Shown: piece after piece, positions 26,581 through 34,954 of the stretch
Numbering within the stretch: the stretch's first letter is position 1
How the letters are laid out: each line of letters begins with the position of its first letter
NCBI RefSeq assembly: GCF_024721115.1
Contig: NZ_JAMDHK010000019.1
Location: forward strand, 22,089-86,088
Origin: Salipiger pentaromativorans
GTDB lineage: Bacteria; Pseudomonadota; Alphaproteobacteria; Rhodobacterales; Rhodobacteraceae
Direction: 5' to 3'
Length of the DNA stretch: 64,000 bases
Made by a program: the position numbers and the translations under genes
The notes under the pieces: model-generated
The model's database searches: none
What the model was told of the DNA's origin: nothing
What the model saw: only the letters and a program-made list of their open reading frames with translations

Positions 26581-27552
26581 ATGGCCCAAGAGGTCCTGAC
26601 CCCCATCACCCAGGCGCTGAACGACGGTGCCCTGACCCGGCGCGAGCTGAAGGCGCTGATGCGGCGCTCCGACGGGCCGACCTTTGCGCGGCTGGCGATC
26701 TGGATCGCGGCGCTTGGCGTCACCGGTTCGCTGGTCTGGCTCGCCATGGGCACATGGCTGGTCTGGCCCGCGATGTTCCTGCACGGCATTCTCATGGTGC
26801 ATCACTTCGCGTTGCAACACGAATGCGTGCATTACACCCCGTTCCGCACCCGCTGGCTGAACGATGTGGTGGGCAATATCTGCGGCTTCCTGATCGGGCT
26901 GCCGCATCAGTATTTCCGCTACGAGCATTGCGACCACCACACCCACACCCAGCTCAAGGGCTACGACCCCGAGCTGATCGAACTGCCGATCTCGGTGTGG
27001 AAATATCTCTGGTATATCTCCTCGGTCCCCTACTGGACCGCGAAGGTGAAAGAATTCTCGCGCCATATCGCGGGCAGGATGTCGGAGGGCGACAAGGTCT
27101 TCGTGCCGAAAGAGGCCTATGCCACGGTGTTCTGGGAAGCGCGGATCATGGCGGGGCTTTATGCCGCGATCCTCGTGCTGATGATCGCCACCGGCTGGTG
27201 GGCGCCGCTCTGGTACTGGTGGCTGCCGGTGCTGCTGGGCGAGCCGGTGATGCGCTGGATCCGGCTGACCGAACATGTGGGCCGGCCCAATGTGCGCGAC
27301 ATGCGCGAGAACACCCGCACCAACCTGATCTCGGCCCCGCTCGCCTTTCTGAGCTGGAACATGAACTATCACGCCGAGCATCACTACGCCGCCTCGGTGC
27401 CCTATTACGCGCTGCCGAAACTGCACAAGAAGCTCGACGGCTATGTCTATGTGGAGCCGCGCGGCTATCTCGGCGCGCATCTCGACATCCTGGCGCAGCT
27501 GCGCGGGCGCAAGCCGCGCAGTGACACGCCCGCAGAGGGCGGCGCCGCATGA
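26581..27552 (+). CDS. MocD-like membrane di-iron oxygenase (fatty-acid-desaturase fold)
   Basis: A 323-residue integral membrane protein with the three His boxes of the desaturase/hydroxylase family: HECVH at 80-84, HCDHH at 116-120 and HAEHH at 264-268. Hydrophobic segments lie at about 38-75 and 185-222. The relation to MocD, named from rhizopine catabolism in rhizobia, is suggested by the directly adjacent Rieske ferredoxin gene, as with mocE. It should use O2 and electrons from that ferredoxin to hydroxylate or demethylate a small substrate. It is the first gene of a six-gene operon, overlaps the ferredoxin gene by four bases and may be controlled by an RBS-masking hairpin. Confidence 0.85.
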   Translation: MAQEVLTPITQALNDGALTRRELKALMRRSDGPTFARLAIWIAALGVTGSLVWLAMGTWLVWPAMFLHGILMVHHFALQHECVHYTPFRTRWLNDVVGNICGFLIGLPHQYFRYEHCDHHTHTQLKGYDPELIELPISVWKYLWYISSVPYWTAKVKEFSRHIAGRMSEGDKVFVPKEAYATVFWEARIMAGLYAAILVLMIATGWWAPLWYWWLPVLLGEPVMRWIRLTEHVGRPNVRDMRENTRTNLISAPLAFLSWNMNYHAEHHYAASVPYYALPKLHKKLDGYVYVEPRGYLGAHLDILAQLRGRKPRSDTPAEGGAA

Positions 27553-27875
27553 CCACGGCCCGGCGCGAGAAAACCTGGCAGGATCTGATCGCCGTGGCCG
27601 ATCTCGAACCCGGCGACGCGACACCGGCCCTGCTTGGGCGGCGCGAGCTGGCGGTTTACGACACGGTGGACGGCATCTTCGTCAGCCTCGCGCGCTGCAC
27701 CCATGGGGCGGCCAATCTCTGCGACGGCTATTTCGACGGGCGCCATATCGAATGCCCGCTGCATCAGGGTCTGTTCGACGCCCGCACCGGCCAGCCCAGG
27801 GCGGCGCCCGCGCGTGTGCCGCTGCGGATGATCGAGGCGCGGGTGGTGGACGGCACGGTGCAGGTCTTTCTCTAG
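27549..27875 (+). CDS. Rieske-type [2Fe-2S] ferredoxin, MocE-like
   Basis: A 108-residue soluble Rieske protein. The cluster ligands are Cys50-X-His52 (RCTHG) and Cys69-X2-His72 (ECPLH), separated by the usual 16 residues, so both Rieske boxes are complete. It is a single-domain ferredoxin rather than an oxygenase subunit. Its job is likely electron delivery to the MocD-like oxygenase encoded just upstream. No dedicated reductase gene is visible nearby, so a housekeeping reductase may serve. Confidence 0.9.
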   Translation: MTTARREKTWQDLIAVADLEPGDATPALLGRRELAVYDTVDGIFVSLARCTHGAANLCDGYFDGRHIECPLHQGLFDARTGQPRAAPARVPLRMIEARVVDGTVQVFL

Positions 27876-27887
27876 GAGGCAACGCGA

Positions 27888-28475
27888 ATGACAGCCTGGA
27901 TCAAGATGATCCCCGATGACGAGGCGGACGACACGCTGCGCGAGGTGCTGGATCTGGCGCGCACCCCGCATGGCACGGTGGACAATGTGATGCGCGTGCA
28001 TTCGCTGCGCCCCAACACGATGCGCGGCCATGTGATCCTTTATCGCGCCGCGCTGCACGACCCGGCCAACACGCTGCCCGAATGGCTGCAGGAGACGATC
28101 AGCTCCTACGTCTCGATCCTGAACGACTGCCCCTATTCGCTGGCCAACCACTGGAAGAACGCCAGCCACCTGATCGGCGATCCCGAACGGGCGGAGGCCA
28201 TCAAGGCCGCGCTCGACCGGCGGAGCCCGGACGCGGCGTTCGACGGGCGCGAGCTGGCGCTGCTGCGCTATGCCGAAAAGCTGACGCTGCATCCCGGCCA
28301 GATGGCCGAGCCCGATGTGGCGGCGCTGCGCGAGGCGGGATGCGACGACGGGCAGATCCTCGAAGCGAACCAGATCGTCGGCTATTTCAACTATGTGAAC
28401 CGGCTGCTGAACGGGCTTGGCGTCAGCACCGCCGGGGATGTGGTGGGCTACTACGCCCCGGACGAGGCATCATGA
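27888..28475 (+). CDS. AhpD/carboxymuconolactone decarboxylase-like protein
   Basis: A 195-residue all-helical protein of the peroxidase-related AhpD-like group. The active-site helix is at about residues 69-90: QETISSYVSILNDCPYSLANHW. The first Cys (81) and the His (88) are in place, but the second Cys of the usual C-x-x-C is Ser84, so the standard peroxidase disulfide relay cannot work as in AhpD. It may be a lyase or isomerase or act with one thiol. An AGGAGG site precedes the ATG 12 bases after the ferredoxin stop; its own stop overlaps the next gene. Confidence 0.82.
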   Translation: MTAWIKMIPDDEADDTLREVLDLARTPHGTVDNVMRVHSLRPNTMRGHVILYRAALHDPANTLPEWLQETISSYVSILNDCPYSLANHWKNASHLIGDPERAEAIKAALDRRSPDAAFDGRELALLRYAEKLTLHPGQMAEPDVAALREAGCDDGQILEANQIVGYFNYVNRLLNGLGVSTAGDVVGYYAPDEAS

Positions 28476-29524
28476 CCGAAGGCTTCGCCACGCCAGATTT
28501 CAGCGCCACGCGCCTCTCGCCCGAGATCGAGCTGTCCCGGCGCGGCAAGCACAGCGGCTGGTTCGGTCTGGTGCATTCGGACAACGCCAACCCGCTGGGA
28601 CTTTACCCGATCCCCGCGCTTTGCATCGCCGGGCGGCCCGGCCCGACGGTGCTGCTGACCGCCGGGGTTCATGGCGACGAATACGAAGGCCCCGCCGCGC
28701 TGATGCGGCTTTTCGAGGCGCTCTCGGACGCGGACATAACGGGCCGGCTGATCATCTTGCCGCAACTCAACGCCCCCGCCTGCCGCGCGGGCACGCGGGT
28801 GTCGCCGCTCGACGGCGGCAACCTCAACCGGCTCTGCCCCGGCTCCGCCGAGGGCACACCCACGGAACAGATCGCAGACCTGCTTTGCCATGTGCTGTTC
28901 CCGGTGGCCGATGCGGTGATCGACTTGCATTCCGGCGGCGCGGCCTCGTGGTTCGTGCCCTGCGCGCTGGCGGCGCGGCGCCCCGATGGCGGGCTCGACG
29001 CGGCGAATATGGCGATGGCGGCGGCTTTCGGCACCAAAACCGTCTGGGTGCTGGGCGCCGCCAATGACAGCCGGTCCGTCAATGGCGCGGCCACGGCGGC
29101 GGGGCTGCCCTGCATCGCTGCCGAGCTTGGCGGCGGCGGCTCGGTCGGGCTGGCGGCGCTCGGCGCGGCAGAGGCCGGGCTGCGCGGCACGCTCGCCCAT
29201 CTGGGTGTGCTGGCCGAGGGTCCGGCGCCGTGCCGCGAGCAGAAATGCGTGGAGCTTGCCGGTCCCGGTTACCGGGTCGTGGCACCCGAGCGCGGGCTTT
29301 TTGTGCCCTTCGTCGAGGCGGGGGAGAGCGTGACAGCAGGCACCCCATTGGGCGAGCTGCGCTTTCCCGACACCCCCGCCCGCCCCGCTTTGCCGGTCCT
29401 TGCCACGGTCTCCGGCCTCATCCTCGCCGAGACCCGCCGTGCCGCCGTGTTGCAAGGCGATTTCCTGATGTTCGTCGCCCCGGAGATCCCCGAGAGCGGC
29501 CCCGGAGAAGGAGCAACCCCATGA
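28472..29524 (+). CDS. AstE/aspartoacylase-family zinc deacylase
   Basis: A 350-residue zinc hydrolase of the M14-related AstE/ASPA family. Zinc ligands are visible as His67 and Glu70 (GVHGDEYEG) and His153 (DLHSGG). The substrate-binding loop NLNRLCPG matches the family's N-x-N-R. The C-terminal beta domain (about 255-340) includes APERGLFVPFVEAGESVTAGTPLG, like a lipoyl-type fold. Relatives remove acyl groups from N-acyl amino acids, including the DoeB-type enzyme of ectoine degradation. In this operon it likely releases an acyl group from an N-acylated intermediate; the substrate is not known. Confidence 0.85.
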   Translation: MTEGFATPDFSATRLSPEIELSRRGKHSGWFGLVHSDNANPLGLYPIPALCIAGRPGPTVLLTAGVHGDEYEGPAALMRLFEALSDADITGRLIILPQLNAPACRAGTRVSPLDGGNLNRLCPGSAEGTPTEQIADLLCHVLFPVADAVIDLHSGGAASWFVPCALAARRPDGGLDAANMAMAAAFGTKTVWVLGAANDSRSVNGAATAAGLPCIAAELGGGGSVGLAALGAAEAGLRGTLAHLGVLAEGPAPCREQKCVELAGPGYRVVAPERGLFVPFVEAGESVTAGTPLGELRFPDTPARPALPVLATVSGLILAETRRAAVLQGDFLMFVAPEIPESGPGEGATP

Positions 29525-30486
29525 CCTACGCCACCGCACGCAAGACCCTTGCGGACGAAATCCCCGTCATCGACATCACGCCGCTGCGCGATGGCAGCGA
29601 TCCCGACGGGGTGGCCCATGCGCTGCACGCCGCAAGCACCGGGCTGGGCTTTATCTATGTGCGCGGGCACGGCATCCCCGAGGCGGCGATCGACGCCGCG
29701 CGCGCCGCCGCCTATGCGTTCTTCCATGCCGACCCCGCGCAGAAGGAAGAGGTGCGCGCCGGCAGCAACCATCGCGGCTGGCTCGCTCAGGGTGGGGCCA
29801 AGATGCAGGACGGCGCCAAGGCCGATCTCAAGGAAAGCTTTATCTGGGGGTTTCAGGATGCCGATGGCGTCACCCCCGACGATCACCCGCTGCGCGGCAA
29901 CAACCGCTGGCCCGGTTTCCAGCCGGAGCTGGAAGAGGCCGCGATGACCTATTTCAGCGCCGCCCATGAGGTGGCCCATCACCTGATGCGGGGTTTTGCG
30001 TGCGGGCTCGGGCTGGAGGAGGGGTTCTTCCTCAAGACCGCCGACAAGCCGCTGTCGCGCGGGTCGTTCGTCTATTACCCGCCGCAGGATGCCAGCCATG
30101 GCGCCGATCAGTTCGGCGTTGGGCCGCATACGGATTTCGGCGTGCTGACCGTGCTTTGCCAGGACGATGTGGGCGGGCTTCAGGTACAGGACGTGACCGG
30201 CGAGTGGATCGAGGCGCCGCCCATCCCCGGCACGCTGCTGGTCAATGTCGCCGATCTGCTCGCCCGCTGGACGGACGGCGCCTATAAATCGACGCCCCAC
30301 CGGGTGGTCAACGCCTCGGGCCGGGAACGCATGTCGCTGGTGGTGGCCTACGATCCCAACCCCGAAACCCGCATCGACCCGCGCGAGGTCTTTGGCCCGG
30401 AGCATGGCGCGGCGGAAGAGCCGATCACCTGCGGCGACTATCTGGTCTGGCGCTTCGGCAAGGCCTTTACCTACGGGAAGAGCTGA
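29521..30486 (+). CDS. 2-oxoglutarate/Fe(II)-dependent oxygenase (isopenicillin N synthase family)
   Basis: A 321-residue oxygenase. The N-terminal DIOX domain begins IPVIDITPLRDG. The Fe(II) triad is His203-X-Asp205 (GPHTDFG) and His260 (KSTPHRV). The co-substrate Arg is 270 in ERMS (R-x-S motif). The fold is complete and of usual length. It would hydroxylate, demethylate or desaturate a small molecule. It is the second, mechanistically different oxygenase in this operon after the MocD-like enzyme. ATG 29521 overlaps the deacylase stop. Confidence 0.9.
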   Translation: MTYATARKTLADEIPVIDITPLRDGSDPDGVAHALHAASTGLGFIYVRGHGIPEAAIDAARAAAYAFFHADPAQKEEVRAGSNHRGWLAQGGAKMQDGAKADLKESFIWGFQDADGVTPDDHPLRGNNRWPGFQPELEEAAMTYFSAAHEVAHHLMRGFACGLGLEEGFFLKTADKPLSRGSFVYYPPQDASHGADQFGVGPHTDFGVLTVLCQDDVGGLQVQDVTGEWIEAPPIPGTLLVNVADLLARWTDGAYKSTPHRVVNASGRERMSLVVAYDPNPETRIDPREVFGPEHGAAEEPITCGDYLVWRFGKAFTYGKS

Positions 30487-30488
30487 GC

Positions 30489-31553
30489 ATGGACGGCGTC
30501 GTTCCCGGACCGGAGGCGCAGGCCCTGACCGAAGCCGCGCGCAATCTGCTGCTGGATTGCGCCGGGCTTGTGCCGGGCGACCGGGCGGTGATCTGCGTCG
30601 AGGATGCGGCGGATCGCTGGTACGATGCCGCCACGCCCTTTGCCGTCGCCGAAGAGGCCGCGCGGCTTGGCATCGCGGTGACCTTCTGCGCGGTGCGCCC
30701 GCCGCAGGAGGCGCAGGCCGCCGAGGTGGACGCGCTGCTGGCCGGTCCCGAAACGGTGATCTTCTTCGCACGGCTTGGCGATCAGGGGCGGTTTGCCGCC
30801 GCCGAGGCCGGGCGGCGCGTCATGGTCTATGCCCGCAACGCCGCCGATTTCGCCTCGCCCTTCGGGCAGGTGCCCTACCGCGTGACCCATGCGGTGAAAC
30901 AGGCCGTCGACCGCATCCTGCTGAGCGCCGGGCAGATCGAGATCCTGTGCCCGAACGGCACCCGTCTTACCGGCAGGGCCGCGGGCGACAGCCCGGCCAG
31001 CCCGCCCGATGTGACCACGCTGCGCTTTCCCCTCGGCGTGCCAGCGCCGGTGCCCGCGGCGGGCTTTTCCGGCGAGATCGTGCTGACCGACAGCCTCACG
31101 CCCACCGGGAACCGCGCCTATGCTACTCCGGTGCTGCTGCTGGAAACCCCCGTCGTCGCGCAGATCGAAAACGGCCGGATCGCTGGGTTCGAGGGCGCCG
31201 CGCGGGATGTCGGCGCGATCCGCGCCCATCACGAGCGGGTCGGCGAGCTTTTCGGGATCGACCCCTATGTCGTGCACAGCTGGCACGCGGGGCTGCATCC
31301 CGGCTGCCGTTTCTTTCCGCCGGTGGGGCGGGATCGTGATTACTGGTCGAACACCGTGTTCTCCAGCCCGCGCCTGCTGCATTTCCACACCTGCGGCACC
31401 GCACCGCCGGGCGAGATCAGCTGGAACATCATGGATGCGACGGTGCGTGTCGATGGCGTGCCGCTCTGGTCGGCGGGCCGTCTGCATGTGGCGCATTTCC
31501 CCGAGCTTGCCGGGGCGGCGGCCAGCGACGCCCGGCTGGCAGCGCTCTACTAA
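30489..31553 (+). CDS. Distant NicX/M29-aminopeptidase-like protein
   Basis: A 354-residue protein three bases after the oxygenase gene. Its overall plan resembles the M29-like fold that includes 2,5-dihydroxypyridine dioxygenase NicX: an N-terminal Rossmann-like part, then strands such as GEIVLTDSLTPTG, VVAQIENGRIAGFEG, and VVHSWHAGLHPGCRF aligned by eye with the NicX segment carrying a metal His. Further histidines lie in LLHFHTCG. The later His-X-Asp of NicX is not evident, so metal binding may differ or be lost. A ring-cleaving or hydrolytic role would fit the operon but is not shown. This assignment is from pattern reading only. Confidence 0.6.
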   Translation: MDGVVPGPEAQALTEAARNLLLDCAGLVPGDRAVICVEDAADRWYDAATPFAVAEEAARLGIAVTFCAVRPPQEAQAAEVDALLAGPETVIFFARLGDQGRFAAAEAGRRVMVYARNAADFASPFGQVPYRVTHAVKQAVDRILLSAGQIEILCPNGTRLTGRAAGDSPASPPDVTTLRFPLGVPAPVPAAGFSGEIVLTDSLTPTGNRAYATPVLLLETPVVAQIENGRIAGFEGAARDVGAIRAHHERVGELFGIDPYVVHSWHAGLHPGCRFFPPVGRDRDYWSNTVFSSPRLLHFHTCGTAPPGEISWNIMDATVRVDGVPLWSAGRLHVAHFPELAGAAASDARLAALY

Positions 31554-31628
31554 GGCGGCGGGCTTGCAAAGCCGCCGCCCGAGCGCGTACCACTTGCCGG
31601 GTGCCTGCCTCTGAAAGAGCGTGACCGC

Positions 31629-32825
31629 TTGCCCCTGCCCGTCATCGACAACCGCGCCGCCCGCCGCCTGTTTCTCGACCGGCATCTTCTGCTGCGTCCG
31701 GCAGGCGGGCCGGGCAGGGGCGCGGATCTCGACGGGGTGCTGCACGGGCTGGGTTTTGTGCAGGTCGACAGCGTCAACACGCTGGCGCGGGCGCATGACC
31801 TGATCCTCTGGTCCCGGCGCGGGCAGTACCGGCCTCGGGCGCTCGACCAGCTGGTCGCGCGCAGCCGGACCGCGTTCGAGCACTGGACCCATGATGCCGC
31901 CGTCATCCCGATGTCGTTCTACCCGATGTGGCGGCTGAAATTCACCCGCGACGAGGCGCATATGCGGGCGCGCTGGCCGCAATGGCGGCGGGACGGCTGG
32001 GCGGACGAGGTCGACACCGTGCTCCGGCATGTGGCCGACAACGGCCCCACCTCCTCGCGCGATGTGGGCGAGGGCGAACCCAAGGGCTCGTCGGGGTGGT
32101 GGGATTGGCACCCGTCGAAGACCGCGCTCGAATTTCTCTGGCGCTCGGGCCGTCTGGCGATCTGCCACCGCGAGGGCTTCCGCAAGGTCTACGATCTCAG
32201 CGAGCGGGTGATCCCCGAGGATCCCTTCGCCGCCCGCTCGCAGACGGCAGAGATCGTGGACTGGGCCATGTGGGAGGCGCTTTCCCGGCTCGGGTTCGGC
32301 ACCAGCGGCGAGTTGGCGGCGTTTTTCGAGATCGTCACGCGCGACGAAGCCAAAGCCTGGTGCGCCGGGGCGCTGGCCTCGGGCCGGATCGTCGAGGCCG
32401 AGGTCGCGATGGCCGATGATACGCGGCGGCGCTGCGTCACGACCCAAGCGACGCTCGACGGGCTGGCGGCGCTGCCCGAGCCTTCGGCACGGGTGCGGCT
32501 GCTCTCGCCCTTCGATCCGCTGCTGCGCGACCGGGCGCGGGCGGAACGGCTGTTCGGGTTCCACTACCGGATCGAGATCTTCGTGCCCGAAGCCAAGCGG
32601 CGTTACGGCTATTACGTGTTTCCGGTGTTGCAGGGCGACCGGCTGATCGGGCGGATGGACGTCAAGCGCGAGGGGCCGGTACTGAAAGTGCAGGCCTTCT
32701 GGCCCGAGACCGGCATTCGCATGGGCAAGGCCCGCAGCGCCGGGCTGCTGGCCGAGCTGGAGCGGATCCTGCCGCTTGCGGGCTGTGACGATCTGGCCTT
32801 TGCGGAAGGCTGGATGCGGGGATAA
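31629..32825 (+). CDS. YcaQ/AlkX-like DNA glycosylase (winged-helix, DUF1006 family)
   Basis: A 398-residue protein of the HTH_42 family, whose studied members (E. coli YcaQ and Streptomyces AZL) unhook interstrand crosslinks. The catalytic Gln-X-Asp motif is visible in GFVQVDSVNTLARAHDL. Conserved WSRRG, EHWTHDAAVIPM and the late FDPLLRDRARAERLFGFHYRIEIFVPEAKRRYGYYVFP segment are typical. The start is TTG 31629; no better ATG exists nearby. It lies 75 bp after the oxygenase operon. It may be a plain repair gene unrelated to its neighbours. Confidence 0.88.
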   Translation: MPLPVIDNRAARRLFLDRHLLLRPAGGPGRGADLDGVLHGLGFVQVDSVNTLARAHDLILWSRRGQYRPRALDQLVARSRTAFEHWTHDAAVIPMSFYPMWRLKFTRDEAHMRARWPQWRRDGWADEVDTVLRHVADNGPTSSRDVGEGEPKGSSGWWDWHPSKTALEFLWRSGRLAICHREGFRKVYDLSERVIPEDPFAARSQTAEIVDWAMWEALSRLGFGTSGELAAFFEIVTRDEAKAWCAGALASGRIVEAEVAMADDTRRRCVTTQATLDGLAALPEPSARVRLLSPFDPLLRDRARAERLFGFHYRIEIFVPEAKRRYGYYVFPVLQGDRLIGRMDVKREGPVLKVQAFWPETGIRMGKARSAGLLAELERILPLAGCDDLAFAEGWMRG

Positions 32826-33199
32826 CCCCCCGCGCAGCTCCCGGCTAGATGTATGGCGCGCTTTGGATGCCCCCCGGCGCAAAGCTCCGGCGCGACCCGC
32901 ATCGCCCTGGCCGAAAAGCCACAATTTCAAAGCTTTCCACAAACCCCCATGACCGGCAGACAGATCCGGCATATCGTGCCGGAACGCGATCCGACGACCG
33001 CACGCGCAGGCCGCATCCCAGGCAAGCCTTCCCCAGCGGCGCTTTTTCCGTAAAAATCCAACTCAAACCGCCCCACCTGTCTGCCCTCCCTTACGTCCAA
33101 TAACAGGGCATCCGGGCTGCGCCTGTACGGACAGTCCCATCTTGAAATCCGCCCCGGAATTAGCTAAGTTAGCTACATCGCTTTCCCGGAGCCCTCGCC
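32826..33199. other. 374-bp intergenic stretch before the toxin-antitoxin pair
   Basis: No gene recognised. It contains a short hairpin CCGGCA-tatcg-TGCCGG at 32966-32982 without a T run, and the toxin-antitoxin promoter region at its right end. The small frames here have no motifs. Confidence 0.5.
33161..33175. promoter_or_regulatory. Toxin-antitoxin operator and promoter
   Basis: TAGCTAA-g-TTAGCTA is a perfect 7-bp inverted repeat with a one-base centre. A TTGAAA hexamer lies at 33142-33147, so the palindrome would overlap the -10 region. It ends 24 bp before the antitoxin start. This is the usual layout for autorepression by a Phd/YefM antitoxin-toxin complex. Confidence 0.55.
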
Positions 33200-33427
33200 A
33201 TGCAATTCACCGTCCACACCGCCAAAAGCCAGCTCTCGCGCCTGATCGAAGCCGCGCTTGCCGGCGAAGAGGTGGTCATCGCCAAGGGTGCGCGGCCGGT
33301 GGTTCGACTGGTGCCCATTGCGCAATCGGGGTTCCGGCTCGGCACGCAACAGGGCAAGCTGGGCCCCCTGCCCGACTTCCTCGAACCGCAGGATGCGGAA
33401 GATCTGGATCTCTGGGAAGGCCGCTGA
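33200..33427 (+). CDS. Type II antitoxin, Phd/YefM family
   Basis: A 75-residue protein with the Phd/YefM N-terminal fold (MQFTVHTAKSQLSRLIEAALAGEEVVIAKGARPVVRLVP), where the N-terminal part forms the DNA-binding dimer and the acidic C-terminus (PDFLEPQDAEDLDLWEGR) neutralises the toxin. The toxin gene starts immediately after its stop (TGA then ATG). A perfect palindrome overlaps its promoter. Confidence 0.92.
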   Translation: MQFTVHTAKSQLSRLIEAALAGEEVVIAKGARPVVRLVPIAQSGFRLGTQQGKLGPLPDFLEPQDAEDLDLWEGR

Positions 33428-33817
33428 ATGCCCGCCGTCCTGCTGGACACCCATGCCTGGGTCTGGTCCTTCGCCGACGACAGCCTTCTCTCCCCCGCCG
33501 CCCGTGCCGCGATCCTAAGTGCCGAGGCGGTGCTGGTGAGCCCGATCTCCTTTTTCGAGATCGGCCAGAAGGTGCGCATCGGGAAATGGCCCGAAATGGC
33601 TGGAATGGTCTCTGATCTGCCGCAGATCCTGCGCGATCAAGGCGGACTGCTGGCACCCTTCACGCCCGAAATCAGCCTGCACGCCGCGCTCTGGGACTGG
33701 GTGCATCGCGACCCGTTCGACCGGATCATCGGAGCCACCGCCGCCGAGGCGGGGCTGCCGCTGATCACCCGTGACGCGGCCTTTGCCGGACGCTCCGAAC
33801 TGCAAATCGTCTGGTGA
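33428..33817 (+). CDS. PIN-domain toxin (VapC-like ribonuclease)
   Basis: A 129-residue PIN-domain protein. The acidic active-site set is visible: Asp7 (LLDTHAW), Glu43 or 44 region (SPISFFEIGQK) and Asp93/97 region (WVHRDPFDRIIGATAAEAGLPLITRDAAF). The LLDTHAWVW start marks the PIN subfamily paired with Phd-type antitoxins. Members cut specific RNAs to halt growth, and on plasmids such pairs help keep the replicon. It converges on flhB with only six bases between stops, marking the border between the catabolic and flagellar blocks. Confidence 0.92.
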   Translation: MPAVLLDTHAWVWSFADDSLLSPAARAAILSAEAVLVSPISFFEIGQKVRIGKWPEMAGMVSDLPQILRDQGGLLAPFTPEISLHAALWDWVHRDPFDRIIGATAAEAGLPLITRDAAFAGRSELQIVW

Positions 33818-33823
33818 GCCGCG

Positions 33824-34951
33824 CTAGGCTTCGTCCTCGTCGCGCAGGCGCGAGCCGGCGGGCGGCGCGCGGCGGATATTGCGCTCCAGATCCAGCACAT
33901 AACCGATGATCGCCGCCACCGCCTCCCAATGCGCGACGGGGATCTCGCGGTCGATCTCGGCCACGTCGTAAAGCGCCCGCGCCAGCGGGCGGTTCTCGAC
34001 GATGGGGATCTCGGACTCGCGCGCCAGCCGGCGGATCTGCGCCGCCATCAGATCGGTGCCCTTGGCCAGACAGACCGGCGCCAGATCGACCCCGTTTTCG
34101 TATTTCAGCGCCACCGCGTAATGCGTCGGGTTGGTCAGGATCACCGTGGCGCGCGGCACCGCCGCCGTCAGACGCTGCCGGGCGCGCTCGCGCCGCAGGG
34201 TCATCCGCTTGGCGCGGATCATCGGGTCGCCCTCGGTCTCCTTCATCTCGTCCTTGATTTCCTGCATCGACATGCGCTGCTTGCGGCGGTGGTCAAAGCG
34301 CTTCCACAGAATGTCGGCGATGGTGATCACCGCCACCAGCGCGAGGGTGATCAGCAGCATCTGCCCCGCCGCCTGACGCGCGTAATCGGCCAAAAGCTCG
34401 GGAAAGAGCCCCTGCCCCTGCCAGATCTCGCGCACCGCGCGATAGGTGACCCAGGCCGCGATCGCCCCCACCGCCAGCACCTTGCTCACGCTTTTCAGGA
34501 ACTCGACGAAGGCCGCCAGCGAGAACATCCGCTTGAGCCCCGCCGCGGGCGAAATCTTTGACCATTTCGGCCGCAGACGCTCGGCGGCGACCACCACCTC
34601 GCCCTGCAAGGCGACCCCGGCCAGCGCGCCCAGCACCATCAGCAGGATAAGCGGCGCCAGCATCAGCATCACCCCGCGCAAGAGCCCCCGCGTCACACCG
34701 CCCAGATCGCGCAGCCCGGTCAGATCGCCGCCGATCTCCACCTGCCCCGCCGTCTCGAACACGCCGCGCAAAAGCCCGGTGAGCGGTGCCGAGACCGAGG
34801 GCAGCACAAAGGCGGTGATCGCGAAGAGCGACAGCACGGCCATCAGCGTGCCCGCCTCCTTGGAAGAGGCAACGTCGCCTTTCTCGCGCGCTTTTCGCAG
34901 CCGGCGCTCTGTCGGCTCTTCTGTCTTGTTGTCCTTGTCCTCGTCGGCCAT
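33824..34951 (-). CDS. flhB: Flagellar export apparatus protein FlhB
   Basis: A 375-residue export-gate protein. An acidic/charged start (MADEDKDNKTEEPTERRLRKAREKGDVASSKE) matches FlhB, followed by four membrane segments (about 33-55, 92-115, 155-170, 195-215). The cytoplasmic FlhBC domain has the self-cleavage site NPTH at 274-277. FlhB switches export from rod/hook to filament proteins and works with FliK (55665). It is the last gene of the flgB-to-flhB run, three bases after fliR. Confidence 0.96.
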   Translation of the reverse strand: MADEDKDNKTEEPTERRLRKAREKGDVASSKEAGTLMAVLSLFAITAFVLPSVSAPLTGLLRGVFETAGQVEIGGDLTGLRDLGGVTRGLLRGVMLMLAPLILLMVLGALAGVALQGEVVVAAERLRPKWSKISPAAGLKRMFSLAAFVEFLKSVSKVLAVGAIAAWVTYRAVREIWQGQGLFPELLADYARQAAGQMLLITLALVAVITIADILWKRFDHRRKQRMSMQEIKDEMKETEGDPMIRAKRMTLRRERARQRLTAAVPRATVILTNPTHYAVALKYENGVDLAPVCLAKGTDLMAAQIRRLARESEIPIVENRPLARALYDVAEIDREIPVAHWEAVAAIIGYVLDLERNIRRAPPAGSRLRDEDEA

Positions 34952-34954
34952 GGC

